Shown: positions 11,347 through 22,354, counted from the stretch's first letter. The stretch: 64,000 bases of DNA from Cristatella mucedo (GCA_009760855.2 WPIO01000047.1:2374001-2438000); one strand, 5' to 3'. Numbers and translations are program-made. Notes: generated by a model from the letters alone, not told the origin.

Positions 11347-11633
11347 AGCCTTGCTAAAAGAAACATGCCAAATAATTATTATAAGTGTAATTTCCATTAT
11401 TGTATCAGCCATGTTTCTTCTAAGCCTTATGATGAATACCTGCGAAATAGTTAATTGAACAGATTTTGACGTAATCATTGTCAAACTGGTATAATGAGTT
11501 GGTCGTACCTAATGCTTATTTCAGTCGTTACTGGATTGACTAAGCACTGCTCCAAGTTTCCTGTACTTCCTGCAGGCATAATAATGCTAAAAATGTGTAA
11601 GTGCTATTTCTTAAGGCTCATTTTTGTCTTCAG

Positions 11634-11975
11634 AATGGCTGAAAAAAAGGTTTCAATGCCTCGAAGAGGTTCCCGATCAGCAAGTCAAGCTGATCGTGGT
11701 AGTTGACGAACCAACGTATACAAAAAAAATCCTCATGTAGAGCTTCTCCGGGACAAAATTAACAAAAGGACAGGCCAAGTGCTGAGCGGGTTAAACAAAG
11801 AGCCTACACATCTCGACCACCGTTATTTAATGCAAAGATGGCAGTATGCAATAGAATATTCTCTAGCCATCGAAGTACTGGTAAGGACTCGTAAGGACGG
11901 TGGTTACACGATGACGATTAGAGAACTTATAGGCCAAGAGCTTTGTGCGATGTTTACTTTCATCGAATTAATTAA
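11634..11975 (+). pseudogene. Decayed exon unit 4 of 16
   Basis: WLKKRFQCLEEVPDQQVKL is well kept. The A-run near 11,722 is altered and followed by TAG, so the PEIKNHLERL block is lost. LMQRWQYAIEYSLAI and GYTMTIRELIGQEL remain readable downstream. Confidence 0.75.
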
Positions 11976-12263
11976 AGCCTTGCTTAAAGAGACATGCCTA
12001 ATACCTTGATATAAGTGTAATTTTCCTTATTGTATCAGCAATTTTTCTTCTAAGCCATGTTATTAATACCTGCAAAACAGTTAATTCAAGAGATTTAAGA
12101 GTGATTATTGTTGAACTGGTATAACAAGTTGGTCGTACATAATGCTCATTTCAATCGTTGCTGGATTGAACAAGCCCTGTTCTAAGTTTCTTGCACTTCC
12201 TGCAGGCATAATAATGCTAAAAATGTGTTAGTGCCATTTCTTAAGGCTCATTTTTGTCTTCAG

Positions 12264-12652
12264 AATAATTAAAAGAAAGATTTCAATGCCTAGAAGATGT
12301 TTCCGATCAGCAAGTCAACCAGATTGTGGTAGTCGACGGACCAATGTGTACTTAAATAAAAATTCATCTAGAGCCCCTCCAGGTCAAAACAAACAAAAGG
12401 ACAGGCCAAGTGCTGAGCGGGTCAAACCAAGAGCGTACATATCTCGACCACCGTTTATTAAAGAAAACATGGCAGTATGTTAGGGAATATTCTCTAGCCA
12501 TTGACATACTGGTACAGACACGTAAGAACGGTGTTTAAGCAATTTCGATTTCAGAAGTTATAGGCTAGGAGCTTGGTACGATGCTTACTTTTATCGAAAT
12601 TACTAAAAGGCTAGCTAAAAGAGACATGCCTAATTCCTTGATATCATTGTAA
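12264..12652 (+). pseudogene. Decayed exon unit 5 of 16
   Basis: No net frameshift from acceptor to the distal stop. In-frame stops replace the first Trp (TAA), a codon before IKIHLE (TAA), one after KNGV (TAA) and one after VIG (TAG). The ATG of the overlapping ATG frame is ATA here. The terminal stop falls at the site of the longer C-terminus seen in copies 1 and 2. Confidence 0.75.
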
Positions 12653-12895
12653 TTTCCATTATTGTATCAGCGATGTTTCTTGAAAGCCATGTCATTAATT
12701 CCTGCGAAATAGTTAATTCCATAGACTTAGGAGTGATTATTGTTGAACTGGCATGAAGGGTTCGTCCTACCTGATGCCTATTTATATCGTTACTGGATTG
12801 ACTAAGACCTGGTCTAGGTTTCTAGTACATGCTACGGGCATAACAATGCTAAAAGTGTGTACGTGCAATTTATGAAGGCTCTTTTTTGTCTTCAG

Positions 12896-13225
12896 AATGG
12901 CCAAACAAAAAGTTTTAATGCCTCGAAAATATTTCCATTCAGCGAGTCAAGCTGATCGTTGAGGTCGACGAACCAATGTATCAAAAAAAATCATCTATAG
13001 TGCCGCCAGGACAAGATAAACAAAAGGACATTCCAAATGCTGAGCGGGTCGAACGAAGAGCTTCAGGAACTCGACCTGCGTCATTTATTGCAAAGATGGC
13101 AGTATGTTAGGGAATATTCTCTAGCTATCGACATACTGGTACAGACTGAAAAGGACGTTGGTTCCGCATTACCAATCAAAGAATTTTTCGGTCAAAGGCT
13201 ACGTACGATGTTTACTTTTATTTGA
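12896..13225 (+). pseudogene. Decayed exon unit 6 of 16
   Basis: TAA at codon 7 and a deletion in the A-run near 12,985 that shifts the frame. Downstream, NKRTFQMLSGSNEELQELDL and LLQRWQYVREYSLAIDILVQ are open in the original frame to a TGA two codons early. Confidence 0.75.
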
Positions 13226-13522
13226 ATTAATTAAAGCTTTGCTAAAAGAGACATGCTTTATTCCTTGATATGAGCGTAATTTCCATTATTGTATCAGCAA
13301 TGTTTCTTCTCAGCCATGTGTGTAATACATGCGAAATAGTTAATTAAGCAGATTTTGAAGTGGTGATTGTTGAACTGGTATAATGAGTTCATCGTACCTA
13401 ATGTTTATTTCAATCGTTACTGGATTGACAAAGCCCTGCTCTAAGTTTCTTGTCTTTCCTGACGGCATTATAATGCTACATACGTGTACGTGCCATTTCT
13501 GAAGGCTCTTTGTTGTCTTCAG

Positions 13523-13905
13523 AATGGCTGAAAGAAAGGTTTCAATGCCTCGAAGATGTTCCCGATCAGCAAGTCAAGCTGATCGTTGTGGTCGACGAAC
13601 CAACATATCCAGAAATAAAAAATCATCTAGAGCGCCTTCAGGACAAAAGCAACAGTAGGACATTCCAAGTGCTGAACTGGTCAAAAAACGAGCTTCTTGA
13701 TCTCGACCTAGGTCATTTAACACAAAGATGGCAGGGTGCTATGGAATATTCTCTAGCAATCGACATAATGGTACAGACTCATTAGGATGGTGGTTACACA
13801 ATGCCTATTGAAGAATTTATCGGCCAAGAGCTTCGTACGATGTTTACTTTTATCGGAATTAATTTAGGTCTTGCTCAAAGAGAGGTGACTAATTCCTCGA
13901 CATAA
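13523..13905 (+). pseudogene. Decayed exon unit 7 of 16 (among the best preserved)
   Basis: Open from the acceptor through 13,785 with no indel: EWLKERFQCLEDVPDQQVKL, then IVVVDEPTYPEIKNHLERLQ, then SLAIDIMVQTH. One stop (TAG for the usual Lys AAG after QTH) interrupts it. The frame then continues through PIEEFIGQELRTMFTFIGIN and LGLAQREVTNSST to TAA at 13,903. It keeps the longer C-terminus of copies 1 and 2 rather than the early TAA typical of the array. The product is not a family I recognise; no catalytic motif is evident. Confidence 0.8.
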
Positions 13906-14153
13906 GTGTAGTTTCCATTATTTATCAGCACAGATTCTTTTAAGCCATGTGATTAATACCTGCGAAACAGTTAATTTAAATAATTTAGCAGTGATTTTTG
14001 TTAAACTTGTATGATGAGTTCGCCGTACATAATGGTTATTTATATCGCTACGGAATTGACTAAGCCCTGATCTAAGCTTCTTGTATTTTCTGTGGGCATA
14101 ATAATGCTAAAAATGTGTAAGTGCAATTTCTTAAGGCTAATGTTTGTCTTCAG

Positions 14154-14542
14154 AATGGCCGAAAGAAAGGTTTTAATGCCTCGAAAATATTCCCGGTCAG
14201 CAAGTCAAGCTGATCGTGGAGGTCGACGAATCACTGTATCCAAAAATAAAAATTCATCTAGAGCGCCTCCAGGACAAAATAAACAAAAGGACTGGCCAAG
14301 TACTCAGTGGGTCGAACGAATAGCCTCCGGATCTCGACCTAGCTCATTTAATGCAAAGATGGCGGTATGTTACGGAATATTCTCCAGCCATCGACATACC
14401 GGTAGAGACTCATAAGGACTGTGGTTACACATTGCCGATTAAAGAATTTATCGGCCAAATGCTATGTACGATGTTTACTTTTATTGGAATATTGTACAGC
14501 TTTGGTAAAAGACACACACCTAATTCCTTGATATTAGCGTAA
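14154..14542 (+). pseudogene. Decayed exon unit 8 of 16
   Basis: No frameshift across the full 129 codons. Two in-frame stops: TAA at codon 7 and TAG after SGSNE. LERLQDKINKRTGQVLSGSN and LPIKEFIGQMLCTMFTFIGI are intact, and the frame runs on to the distal stop. Confidence 0.8.
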
Positions 14543-14785
14543 CTTCCATTATTGTATCAGCAATGTTTTTTCTAAGCCATATGATTAATAGGTGCGAAAC
14601 AGTTAATTAAAGAAATTTGGGAGTGATTATTGTTGAACTGGTATAATGAGTTCGTCGTACGTAATGCTCATTTAAATCGATATTGGATTAACTAAGCCCC
14701 GCTATAAGTTTTTGTAATTCGTACAGGCATAATAATGCTAAAATTGTGCAAGTGTAATTTTTTTAAGGCTCATTTTTGTCTTCAG

Positions 14786-15129
14786 AATGGTTAAGAGAAA
14801 GATTTCAATGCCTCAACGATGTTCCCGATCAGCAAGTCAAGCTGATCGTGGTCGTCGACTAACCAACGTATCCATAATTAAAAATTCATCTAGACCGCCT
14901 CCAGGACAAAATAAACAAAAGGACAGGCCAAGTACTCCGCAGGTCGAGAGAAGAGCCTCTGGATCTCGACCTGCGTCATTTAATGCAAAGATGGCAGGAT
15001 GTTAGGGAATATTCTCTAGCCATCAAAATACCGGTACAGATTCATAAGGACAGTGGTTAGGCATAACCGATGAAAGAATTTATCGGCCAAAGGCCACGTA
15101 CGATGTGTACTGTTATTGGAATTAATTAA
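14786..15129 (+). pseudogene. Decayed exon unit 9 of 16
   Basis: WLRERFQCLNDVPDQQVKLI is clean. In-frame stops follow VVD (TAA), TYP (TAA), DSG (TAG) and A (TAA). No frameshift. DLDLRHLMQRWQDVREYSLA is intact. Confidence 0.75.
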
Positions 15130-15371
15130 AGCTTTGCTAAAGCAGACATGCTTTATTCCTTGATATTAGCCACATTTCCATAATAGCACCAGCAATGTTT
15201 CTTCTAAGCCGCGTGATTAATACATGCGAAATAGTTAAATTAACAGATTTTGGAGTGATGATTGTTGAACTGGTAATATGAGTTCGTCGTAAGTTTCTTG
15301 TACTTTCCGCAGCGATAATAATGCTAAAAATGTGTAAAACACCATTTCTGAAGGCTCTTTTTTGTTTTCAG

Positions 15372-15715
15372 AATGGCCGAAAGAAAGGATTCAATGCCTT
15401 GAAGAGGTTCACGATCAGCAAGTCAAGCTGATCGTGGTGGTCGGCTAACCAATGTATTAAAGAATAAAATATCATCTAGAGGGCCTCCAGGTCAAAATAA
15501 ACAAAAGGACAGGCCAAGTACTCAGCGGGTCGAACAAAGAGCCACCGGATCTCGAACTACGTCATTTAATGCAAAGATGACAGTATGTTAGGGAATATTC
15601 TCTAACCATCGACATACTGGTACAGACTCACAAGGACGGTGGTTACTCATTGCCGATTGAAGAATTTATCGGCCTGAGGTTACGTATCATGGTTACTTTT
15701 ATCGGAATTAATTAA
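15372..15715 (+). pseudogene. Decayed exon unit 10 of 16
   Basis: WPKERIQCLEEVHDQQVKLI is clean. Three in-frame stops (after VVVG, after PMY, and TGA for the Trp of QRWQ) and no frameshift. THKDGGYSLPIEEFIGLRLR is intact. A SINE lies 145 bp downstream. Confidence 0.75.
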
Positions 15716-15860
15716 AGCTTTGCTGAAAGAGAGATGCCTAATTCCTTGATATTAGGGTAAATCCTACAATTGTACCTGCAATGTTTCTTCTTAGCCATGT
15801 GATTAATCCTCGCGAAATAGATAACTAAACAGATTTTGGAGTGGTGATTGTTAAACTGGT

Positions 15861-16036
15861 AAAACAAAATGCTAGCTGATTAAAGAGCCTCTATTTGTAG
15901 AGCGACAGAGGAGCCTTTACGGCTATCACTAAAGCTTGCAGTGGCGTCAAAGAATCGCCCACCGCAGGAATCGAACCCACGACCTCGGGACTGAGGTTGT
16001 GGAAGCAACCGCATTACCTAGTGTGCCATCACGGTT
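15861..16036 (-). mobile_element. tRNA-derived SINE, family 2, inside the spacer after unit 10
   Basis: On the minus strand it starts AACCGTGATGGCACACTAGG (A-box-like) and has a perfect B box GGTTCGATTCC (plus 15,967-15,977). The tail AAAGGCTCCTCTGTCGCTC, then AGAGGCTCTTTAATCAGC, matches SINE family 2. It interrupts the motif CTGGTATAATGAGTTCGTCG of the spacer. Confidence 0.8.
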
Positions 16037-16174
16037 AAGTTCGTCGTACCTAATGCTTATTTCAATCGCTACTGGATTGACTAAGCAGTGCATCCAGCTT
16101 CTTGTATTTCCTGTGGGCATAATAATGCTAAAAATGTGTAAGTGCCATTTTTTAAGGCTAATTTTTGTCTTCAG

Positions 16175-16518
16175 AATGGCTGAAAGAAAGACTTTAAAGC
16201 CTCAAAAATATTCCCGATCAGCAAGTCAAGCTGATTGTGGAGATCAACGAACCAATGTGTCCAAAAATAAAAAATCATCTAGAGTGCCTTCAGGAAAAAA
16301 TAAACAAAAGTACAGGCCATGTACTCAGCGGGTCAAACGAAGAGCCTCTTGATCTCGACCAATGTCATTTAATGCCAAGATGGCAGTATGTTACGGAATT
16401 TTCTCTAGCCATCGACATACCGGTATGGACTCATAAGGAAGGTGGTTACACATTTCCGATTAAAGAATTTATCGGCCAAAGGCTGCGTACGATGTTTACT
16501 TTTATCGGAATGAATTAA
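16175..16518 (+). pseudogene. Decayed exon unit 11 of 16 (one stop)
   Basis: Only one lesion in the coding frame: TAA at codon 7. From 16,198 onward it is open to the terminal TAA: NIPDQQVKLIVEINEPMCPK, then NKSTGHVLSGSNEEPLDLDQ, then PIKEFIGQRLRTMFTFIGMN. SINEs flank this unit on both sides (15,861-16,036 and 16,665-16,838). Confidence 0.8.
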
Positions 16519-16664
16519 ATTTGCTGAAATAGGCATGCCTAATTCCTTGATATTAGCGTAATTTTCACAATTGTATCAGCAATGTTTCTTCTTATAAGCC
16601 ATGTGATTTATCCCTGCGAAATAGATAATTAAACAGATTTTGGAGTGGTGATTGTTAAACTGGT

Positions 16665-16838
16665 AAAAAAACGCTAGCTGAATCAACAGTCTCTTTGTGT
16701 ACGGCGACAGAAGTGCATTTACGGCTATCACTACTCCTTGACGGGCGATAAAGAATCACCCACCACAGGAATCGAACGCACGACCTTGGGAATGAGGTCG
16801 CGGAAGCAACCGCCTTACCTAGTGTGCCATAACGGTTC
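16665..16838 (-). mobile_element. tRNA-derived SINE, family 2, inside the spacer after unit 11
   Basis: It occupies the same site and orientation as the SINE one unit upstream (between CTGGTA and AGTTCGTCG), with scattered differences and a degraded B box (GCGTTCGATTCC). The shared insertion site means it was copied with the unit rather than inserted independently. Confidence 0.8.
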
Positions 16839-16975
16839 AGTTCGTCGTACCTAATGCTTCTTTTAATCGTTACTGGATTGACTAAGCACTGCTTCAAGTT
16901 TTTTGTATTTCCTGAGGGCATAATAATGCTAAGTATGCGTAAGTGTAATTTCTTAAGGCTCTGTTTTGTCTTCAG

Positions 16976-17310
16976 AATGGCTAAACGTAAGGTTTCAATG
17001 CTTCAAAGATGTTCCCGATCAGCAAGTAAAGCTGATCGTAGTGGTCGATGAACAAATGTATCCAGAAATAAAAATTCATCTAGAGCACCATCAGGACAAA
17101 AGAAACAAAAGGACACGCCAATTGCTGAGCGGGTAGAACGATGAGCCTCTTGATCTCGACCTAAGTCATTTAATGCAAAGATGGCAGGGTGCTATGGAAT
17201 ATTCTCCAGCCATCGACATACTGGTACAGACTCATTAGGACGGTGGATACACAATGCCGATTGAAGAATATATCGGCCAAGAGCTTCGTAAGATGTATAC
17301 TTTCATCTGA
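16976..17310 (+). pseudogene. Decayed exon unit 12 of 16
   Basis: No frameshift. FQCFKDVPDQQVKLIVVVDE is intact. In-frame TAG follows LLSG, TAG follows LVQTH (as in unit 7) and TGA follows YTFI slightly early. The shared TAG after QTH suggests that units 7 and 12 are closely related. Confidence 0.75.
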
Positions 17311-17556
17311 ATTATTTAAGTCTTGCTCAAAGAGACGTGCCTAATTCCTTGATATAAGTGTAATTTCCATTATTGTATCAGCACTGATACTTTTAAGCCA
17401 TATGATTAATACCTGCGAAACAGTTCATTTAACAGATTCAGGTATGATTATTGTTGAACTAGTTTAATGAGTTCGTCGTACATAATGGTTATTTATATCG
17501 TTACGGAATTGACTAAACACTATACTAGCACTAGCAAGGCTAATGTTTGTCTTCAG

Positions 17557-17903
17557 AATTGCCGAAAGAAAGGTTTTAATGCCTCGAAAATATTACTGAT
17601 CAGCAAGTCAAGCTGATTGTGGCGGTCGACGAACCAACGCATCCAGAAATAAAAAAAAATTATCCAGAGCGCCTCTAGGACTAAAGAAACAGAAGGATAT
17701 GCCAAGTGCTGAGGGGGTCAAACGACGAGCCTCCGGATCTCGACCTACGTCATTTAATGCCAAGATGGCAGTATGCTATGGAATATTCTCTAGTCATTGC
17801 CATATTCGTACAGACTCACAAGGACGGTGGTTACACGATGCCGTTTGAAGAATTTATTGGCCAAGATCTTCGTGTGATGTTTACTTTTATCCGAATTAAC
17901 TAA
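17557..17903 (+). pseudogene. Decayed exon unit 13 of 16
   Basis: The first Trp codon is TTG, and the overlapping ATG is lost. Stops at codon 7 (TAA), after RL (TAG) and after D (TAA). A 3-bp insertion in the A-run keeps the frame. From 17,706 it is open: EPPDLDLRHLMPRWQYAMEY to FTFIRIN and TAA. The sequence between units 12 and 13 has lost about 50 bp. Confidence 0.75.
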
Positions 17904-18190
17904 AGCCTTGCTAAAAGAGACATGCCTGATTCCTTGATATAATTGAACTTTCCATTATTTTATAAGCAATGTTTCTTCAAAGCCATGTGATTAATACCTG
18001 CGGAATAATTAGTTCCAAAGATTTAGGAGTGATTATTGTTGAACAGGCATGATGAGTTCGTCCTACCTGATGCCTTTTTATATCGTTACTGGATCGACTA
18101 AGCACTGTTCTAAGTTTCTAGTAATTCCTGCAGGCATAATATTGCTAAAACTGTGTAAGTGCCATTTCTGAAGGCCCTTTTTGTCTCCAA

Positions 18191-18564
18191 AATGGCCGAA
18201 AGACAAGTTTTAATACTTTGAAGATGTTCCCGATCAGCAAGTCAAGCTGATCGTGGTGGTCGACGAACCTATGTATCAAGAAATTAAAAACCATCTAGAG
18301 CACTTTCTGGAAAAAAGAGTTAGGACAGGCCTAGTGCTGAGTGGGTCAAACGACGAGCCCTTTGATCCCGACCTACGTCATTCTATGCAAAGATGACAGA
18401 GTGCTATGGATTATTCTCTAGCCATCAAAATACTGGTACAGACTCATAAGGACGGTGGTTACACAACCCCAATTGAAGAATCTATCGGCCAAGAGCTTTG
18501 TACGATGTTTAATTTGATCGGAATCATTAAAGTCTTGCTTAAAGAGACGTGCCTAATTCGTTGA
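18191..18564 (+). pseudogene. Decayed exon unit 14 of 16, splice acceptor lost
   Basis: The acceptor reads GTCTCCAAAATGG, so AG is lost. TAA at codon 8; then FEDVPDQQVKLIVVVDEPMY and QEIKNHLEHFLEKRVRTGLV are open with a 3-bp deletion. TGA replaces the Trp of QRWQ. GGYTTPIEESIGQELCTMFN follows and the frame runs past the usual stop. Confidence 0.75.
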
Positions 18565-18820
18565 TATAAGTGTAATTTCCGTTATTGTATCAGCACTGAT
18601 TCTTCTAAGCCATGTTATGGGTACCTGCTAAACAGGTTATTGAACAGATTTAGGATTGATTAATGTCAAACTTGTATAACGAGTTAGTCGTACCTTAAGC
18701 TTATTTCAATCGTTAATGGATTGAATAAGCCTTGCTATAAGTTTTTTTCGAATTTCCTGCAGCCATAATATTTGCAAAAACGTGTAAGTGCCCTTTCTGA
18801 AAGCTCTTTTTTGTCTTCAG

Positions 18821-19163
18821 AATGGCTGAAAGAAACGTTTCAATGCTTCGAAGATGTTCCCGATCAGCAACTCAAGCTGATTGTGGTGGTCGACGCACCA
18901 TTGTAACCAGAAAAAAAAATCATCAAGAGTGCCTAATGGAACGAAGTTAAGAAAGGGTAGGTCAATTGTTTTGCCGGTAAAACGAAGAGCGTCCGGATCT
19001 CGACCCCTGTTATGTAATGCAAAGATGGCAGCATGCTATGGAAAACTTTCTAGCAATCGACATACTGGTACGGACTCATATAGATGGTGGTTACACAATG
19101 CCGATAGAAGAATTAATGGGCTAGGAGCTTCTTACGATGTTTACTTATATCGGAAATTATTAA
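18821..19163 (+). pseudogene. Decayed exon unit 15 of 16
   Basis: WLKETFQCFEDVPDQQLKLI is intact. A TAA follows PL, one A is missing from the run at 18,911, and further stops occur near 18,950 and 18,980 and after GG(Y)TMPIEELMG. The most decayed of the later units. Confidence 0.7.
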
Positions 19164-19452
19164 AGCCTTGCTAAAAGAGAAATGCCTAATTCCTTGATAC
19201 AAGTGTAATTTTTATTATTGTATCAGCAATGTTTCTTCTAAGCCATGTTAATAATACCTGCGAAATAGTTAATTTAACAGATTTTGGAGTGATGATTGTT
19301 GAACTGGTATTATGAGCTCGTCGTACCTAATGCTTATTTATATCGTTACTAGATTGATTAAGCCCTGCTCTAAGTTTCTTGTACTTTCCACAAAAGATAA
19401 TAATGCTAAAAATATGTAATTGCCATTTCTGAAGGCTCTTTTTTGTCTTCAG

Positions 19453-19796
19453 AATGGCAGAAAGAAAGGTTTCAATGCCTTGAAGAGGTTCACGATCAGC
19501 AAGTCAAGCTGATCGTGGTGGTCGACGAACCGATGTATCCACAAAGATAAAGTCATCTAGAGCGCTTCTACGACAAAAGGAACAAAAGGACAGGCCAAGT
19601 TCTGAGCGAGTCAAACGAAGAGCCTGAGGATCCTGACCACCGTTATTTAATGCAAAGATGGCAGTATGAGATGGAATATTCTCTAGTCATCGACATACTG
19701 GTACAGACTCATAAGGACGATGGTTACACAATAACGATTGAAGAATTTATATGCAAAAAGGTATGTACGATGTTTACTTATATCGGAATTAATTAA
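19453..19796 (+). pseudogene. Decayed exon unit 16 of 16 (one stop)
   Basis: Acceptor TTTTTTGTCTTCAG intact. No frameshift. A single internal stop (TAA after MYPQR) interrupts an otherwise open frame: ERFQCLEEVHDQQVKLIVVV, then NKRTGQVLSESNEEPEDPDH, then LMQRWQYEMEYSLVIDILVQ, then FTYIGIN and TAA. It is the unit next to the unique flank at 19,979. Confidence 0.8.
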
Positions 19797-20536
19797 AGCC
19801 TTGCTAAAAGAGACACGCCTTACTCCTTGATGTAAGCCTAATTTCCATTATCGTATCAGCAATGTTTGTTCTAAGCCAATTGATTAATATCTGCGAAATA
19901 GTTAATTAAACAGATTTTGGAGTGATGATGGTTTAACTTGTACAATGAGTTTGTCTTACCAAATGCTTATTTCAATCGTTTTATCTACCTAGTATTCTTG
20001 AACTAATCTAGCCGTGGAAGCAGAAAACGATTCAGTTTTGTCCCTAGCTTTATTGGTTGCCGTTGTGTAGCTTTGATAGGTGCTATCCGGAACTTCATTA
20101 TCAACAATTACATAAATATGCCCTGTCAATTAGTTTTATCGATATACAGGCGTTCGATAGTGTATACAAACATATCGAATTCCTAGCTCATCTTCAATGA
20201 AAATTCCACATATTTTAATCATTGGTGGGTGTATATCTAAGCAAATAGAGGGAAATTTCTCAAGTTTCATAGCTCCTGTACCGGGAAATCATTTAATCCG
20301 GTGAAGAGAACGGCAAATCGGGCGATCGCAATCCTTTATTAATCCTAGGACTTGAATCGAAGATCAGATTTATCAAATGCTAAAGCACTGCAAAAATCTG
20401 TTACTTGTTAACTTTGCTCAAAGGGAGTTTTCGGCTATATTTCTGAATCACTAGCTCTCTCTTCATGCCCCAGGTTCTGTCGACTGCGAGGCTATAGCTA
20501 ATTTTCCCACTGACTCAGAGTAACTAACTTTTATAA

Positions 20537-20625
20537 TAGTAATTATTATACATTTGATAAAGTGATCACAAAGAAATCAATCTCCTTCTATTCGCTTTTC
20601 ATTTCCTGAAAAGAAAGCTAATATT
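20537..20625 (-). mobile_element. LINE 3'-end fragment
   Basis: On the minus strand this is a worn LINE 3' terminus: CACTTTATCAAATG followed by ATAATTATT corresponds to GCGCTTTATCAAGTGC plus (ATT)n. Orthologous fragments are at 43,012-43,095 and 59,262-59,345, so the insertion predates the duplications. Confidence 0.6.
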
Positions 20626-20825
20626 TGGTTCTTTACAATGTCGTCTATGATACCTTGTAATGTATGCTGCGGTCTTGGCATAATTTAGACTCAGGGCCAT
20701 TCTCGCTTACGGTTGGCTGCACATACTTATTGATTGAAAACTCAGAAACTTATGGAAGTTATTATAATCACCTGAAGTTCTTCAAAACATAAAGGTAATA
20801 GGCATCTGCAACTCTGGTAATTAAT

Positions 20826-20898
20826 AGTAACTTAGCTTAGAATCATTGAAACGACTATATAAGTAACTAAGCTTAGAATCATTGAAACGAATATATAA
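20826..20898. repeat. Two-copy 36-bp tandem duplication private to copy 0
   Basis: GTAACTTAGCTTAGAATCAT and the following 16 bp are repeated head to tail. The orthologous sites near 43,308 and 59,548 have a single copy, so the duplication happened after the loci separated. Confidence 0.8.
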
Positions 20899-22354
20899 CA
20901 ATATGGTTTAGGCGGATTTCTCTTTTAACTTCAGTCGTAGTTTCAACACTAGCAGAGAAAGAAGATTCTAAAAAATATTAAATCGTTTCGTATGAATTCT
21001 TTTAGGAGGAATCAAGAAACTGTAGAGCATTTCAATTCCCTGTGTTTTTTATGTCTATCGTCTAAAACTGAAAAAAGCTCATTATGCAAGCATCAGCAGC
21101 AGCTTGGGAATCAGTCTTCACTTTTTTATGCATGACTTCTATTGAAACGACTTAAAATAATTTTGACTCTTAGAAGTACAGCTGAAAGTTGTTGCTCTAC
21201 AATCTAGCAGCATCACTTCAAGTATCTTGCTTCGTTTTACCTTTCTAGATAATCATGGCTAACGTAAAATCTGATTGTAGTAAAATTGTCTTTAAGTCTG
21301 CCTACCAGTTTATGGAGATTGCTATGTCTTCCAACCAGCCACAATGTAACGCTTCAAACACGGCTTGATTACCTACAAGCCATCGTAACTATAGCAACAA
21401 ATATGCCGGTTCTGTCGTTTTGAAAATTGTCTAAAAAATATATGTTATATGTAATTACTTACGCAATGGTAAGGGTCATAAAGAATAAACATGCAACCAC
21501 TCAGGTGGTCACCTAGCCATGCCTATGAAGCACGAGGAGGACTAAATGGAATGAGGATGACTAATAGGAAGGGAGTACAGTAAAAAAGATACATTTTGAT
21601 ATAGTATTAAAATCACACTAAAAAACTCAATATCTAAATCAACTCTTAGTACCTAGATAGGGTGAATTTATTCAGGCCAATAACACTATTCTTAGCGTTC
21701 ATTCCAAATGTACTCTAAGGACGACTCAAAATGTGACCTAATAGTGAACTAGAAGCGAATAATGGTTACGCATCTTTTCAAGTTTCATAAATCCGGCAGA
21801 TTTAGTATACGTTCAATCGAGAATGATTTCCTAGCAAAGTTATTATAAGCACCATAGGCATAGTATCCTCAAAATTTGAGAAAAACTGGCAAAACAACAA
21901 ACATTCTTAAGAAATGAGATTGGTTAGATGAAAAGCCTGTCTAGGAAGCATTAGAAAAGTCTTCTGTGGACCTTTTCAAAAATTGGTATTAATAATCACG
22001 GACTAATGTATTAAATACTTAATCAATGGCTTTATTTATACATTTACATATAAACCTTAGTTTAAAGCTAGAACGACGGTTGTTTTGGGATATGGCATGT
22101 CTGTGAGAAACAGTGCACTTGTTATGGGTCTCGTATAATGACCTTAACTAAGTTTTAATTATGTCGTATGGGAACGGAATATGACAAAGAAGGAATATAG
22201 GATTTCAAGAATGTAAAACTTATAAGAATGACCAAGAAATTTAACCAAAGCATTTCTTGAGAGTTTCGGTAAATACTCACAATAGTACTGAATCCAAGGA
22301 CCGATCAGCTGTTGAACTTGAACCGTACTTGCTAGCTGTGTTTGACAAAATAGT

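Larger units (their letters stand above)
9632..19978 (+). repeat. Tandem array of 16 exon-bearing units, period about 631 bp
   Basis: The acceptor-AATGGC landmark recurs with spacings of 631, 630, 637, 630, 632, 627, 631, 632, 586, 803, 801, 581, 634, 630 and 632 bp. The two intervals near 800 each contain a SINE; the two near 580 have internal deletions. A typical unit reads: TTACTGGATTGACTAAGC, a CTTCCTGCAGGCATAATAATG block, a pyrimidine-rich acceptor TTTTTGTCTTCAG, an exon-like segment of about 340-390 bp, then an AT-rich spacer with GTTAATTAAACAG and GTTGAACTGGTATAATGAG. A partial seventeenth unit ends at about 19,978, where single-copy flank shared with copies 1 and 2 begins. All units are in the same orientation. 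Units are clearly diverged from each other, so the array is not newly made. Confidence 0.95.

Noticed and set aside
15861-16036. Functional tRNA gene on the minus strand
   Set aside because: A and B boxes are present, but I could not fold a proper cloverleaf, and the sequence continues into a tail shared with other SINE copies.
9632-19978. CRISPR-like or classic satellite array
   Set aside because: Repeat and spacer structure is wrong for CRISPR, and the units carry a splice acceptor and a common coding frame.
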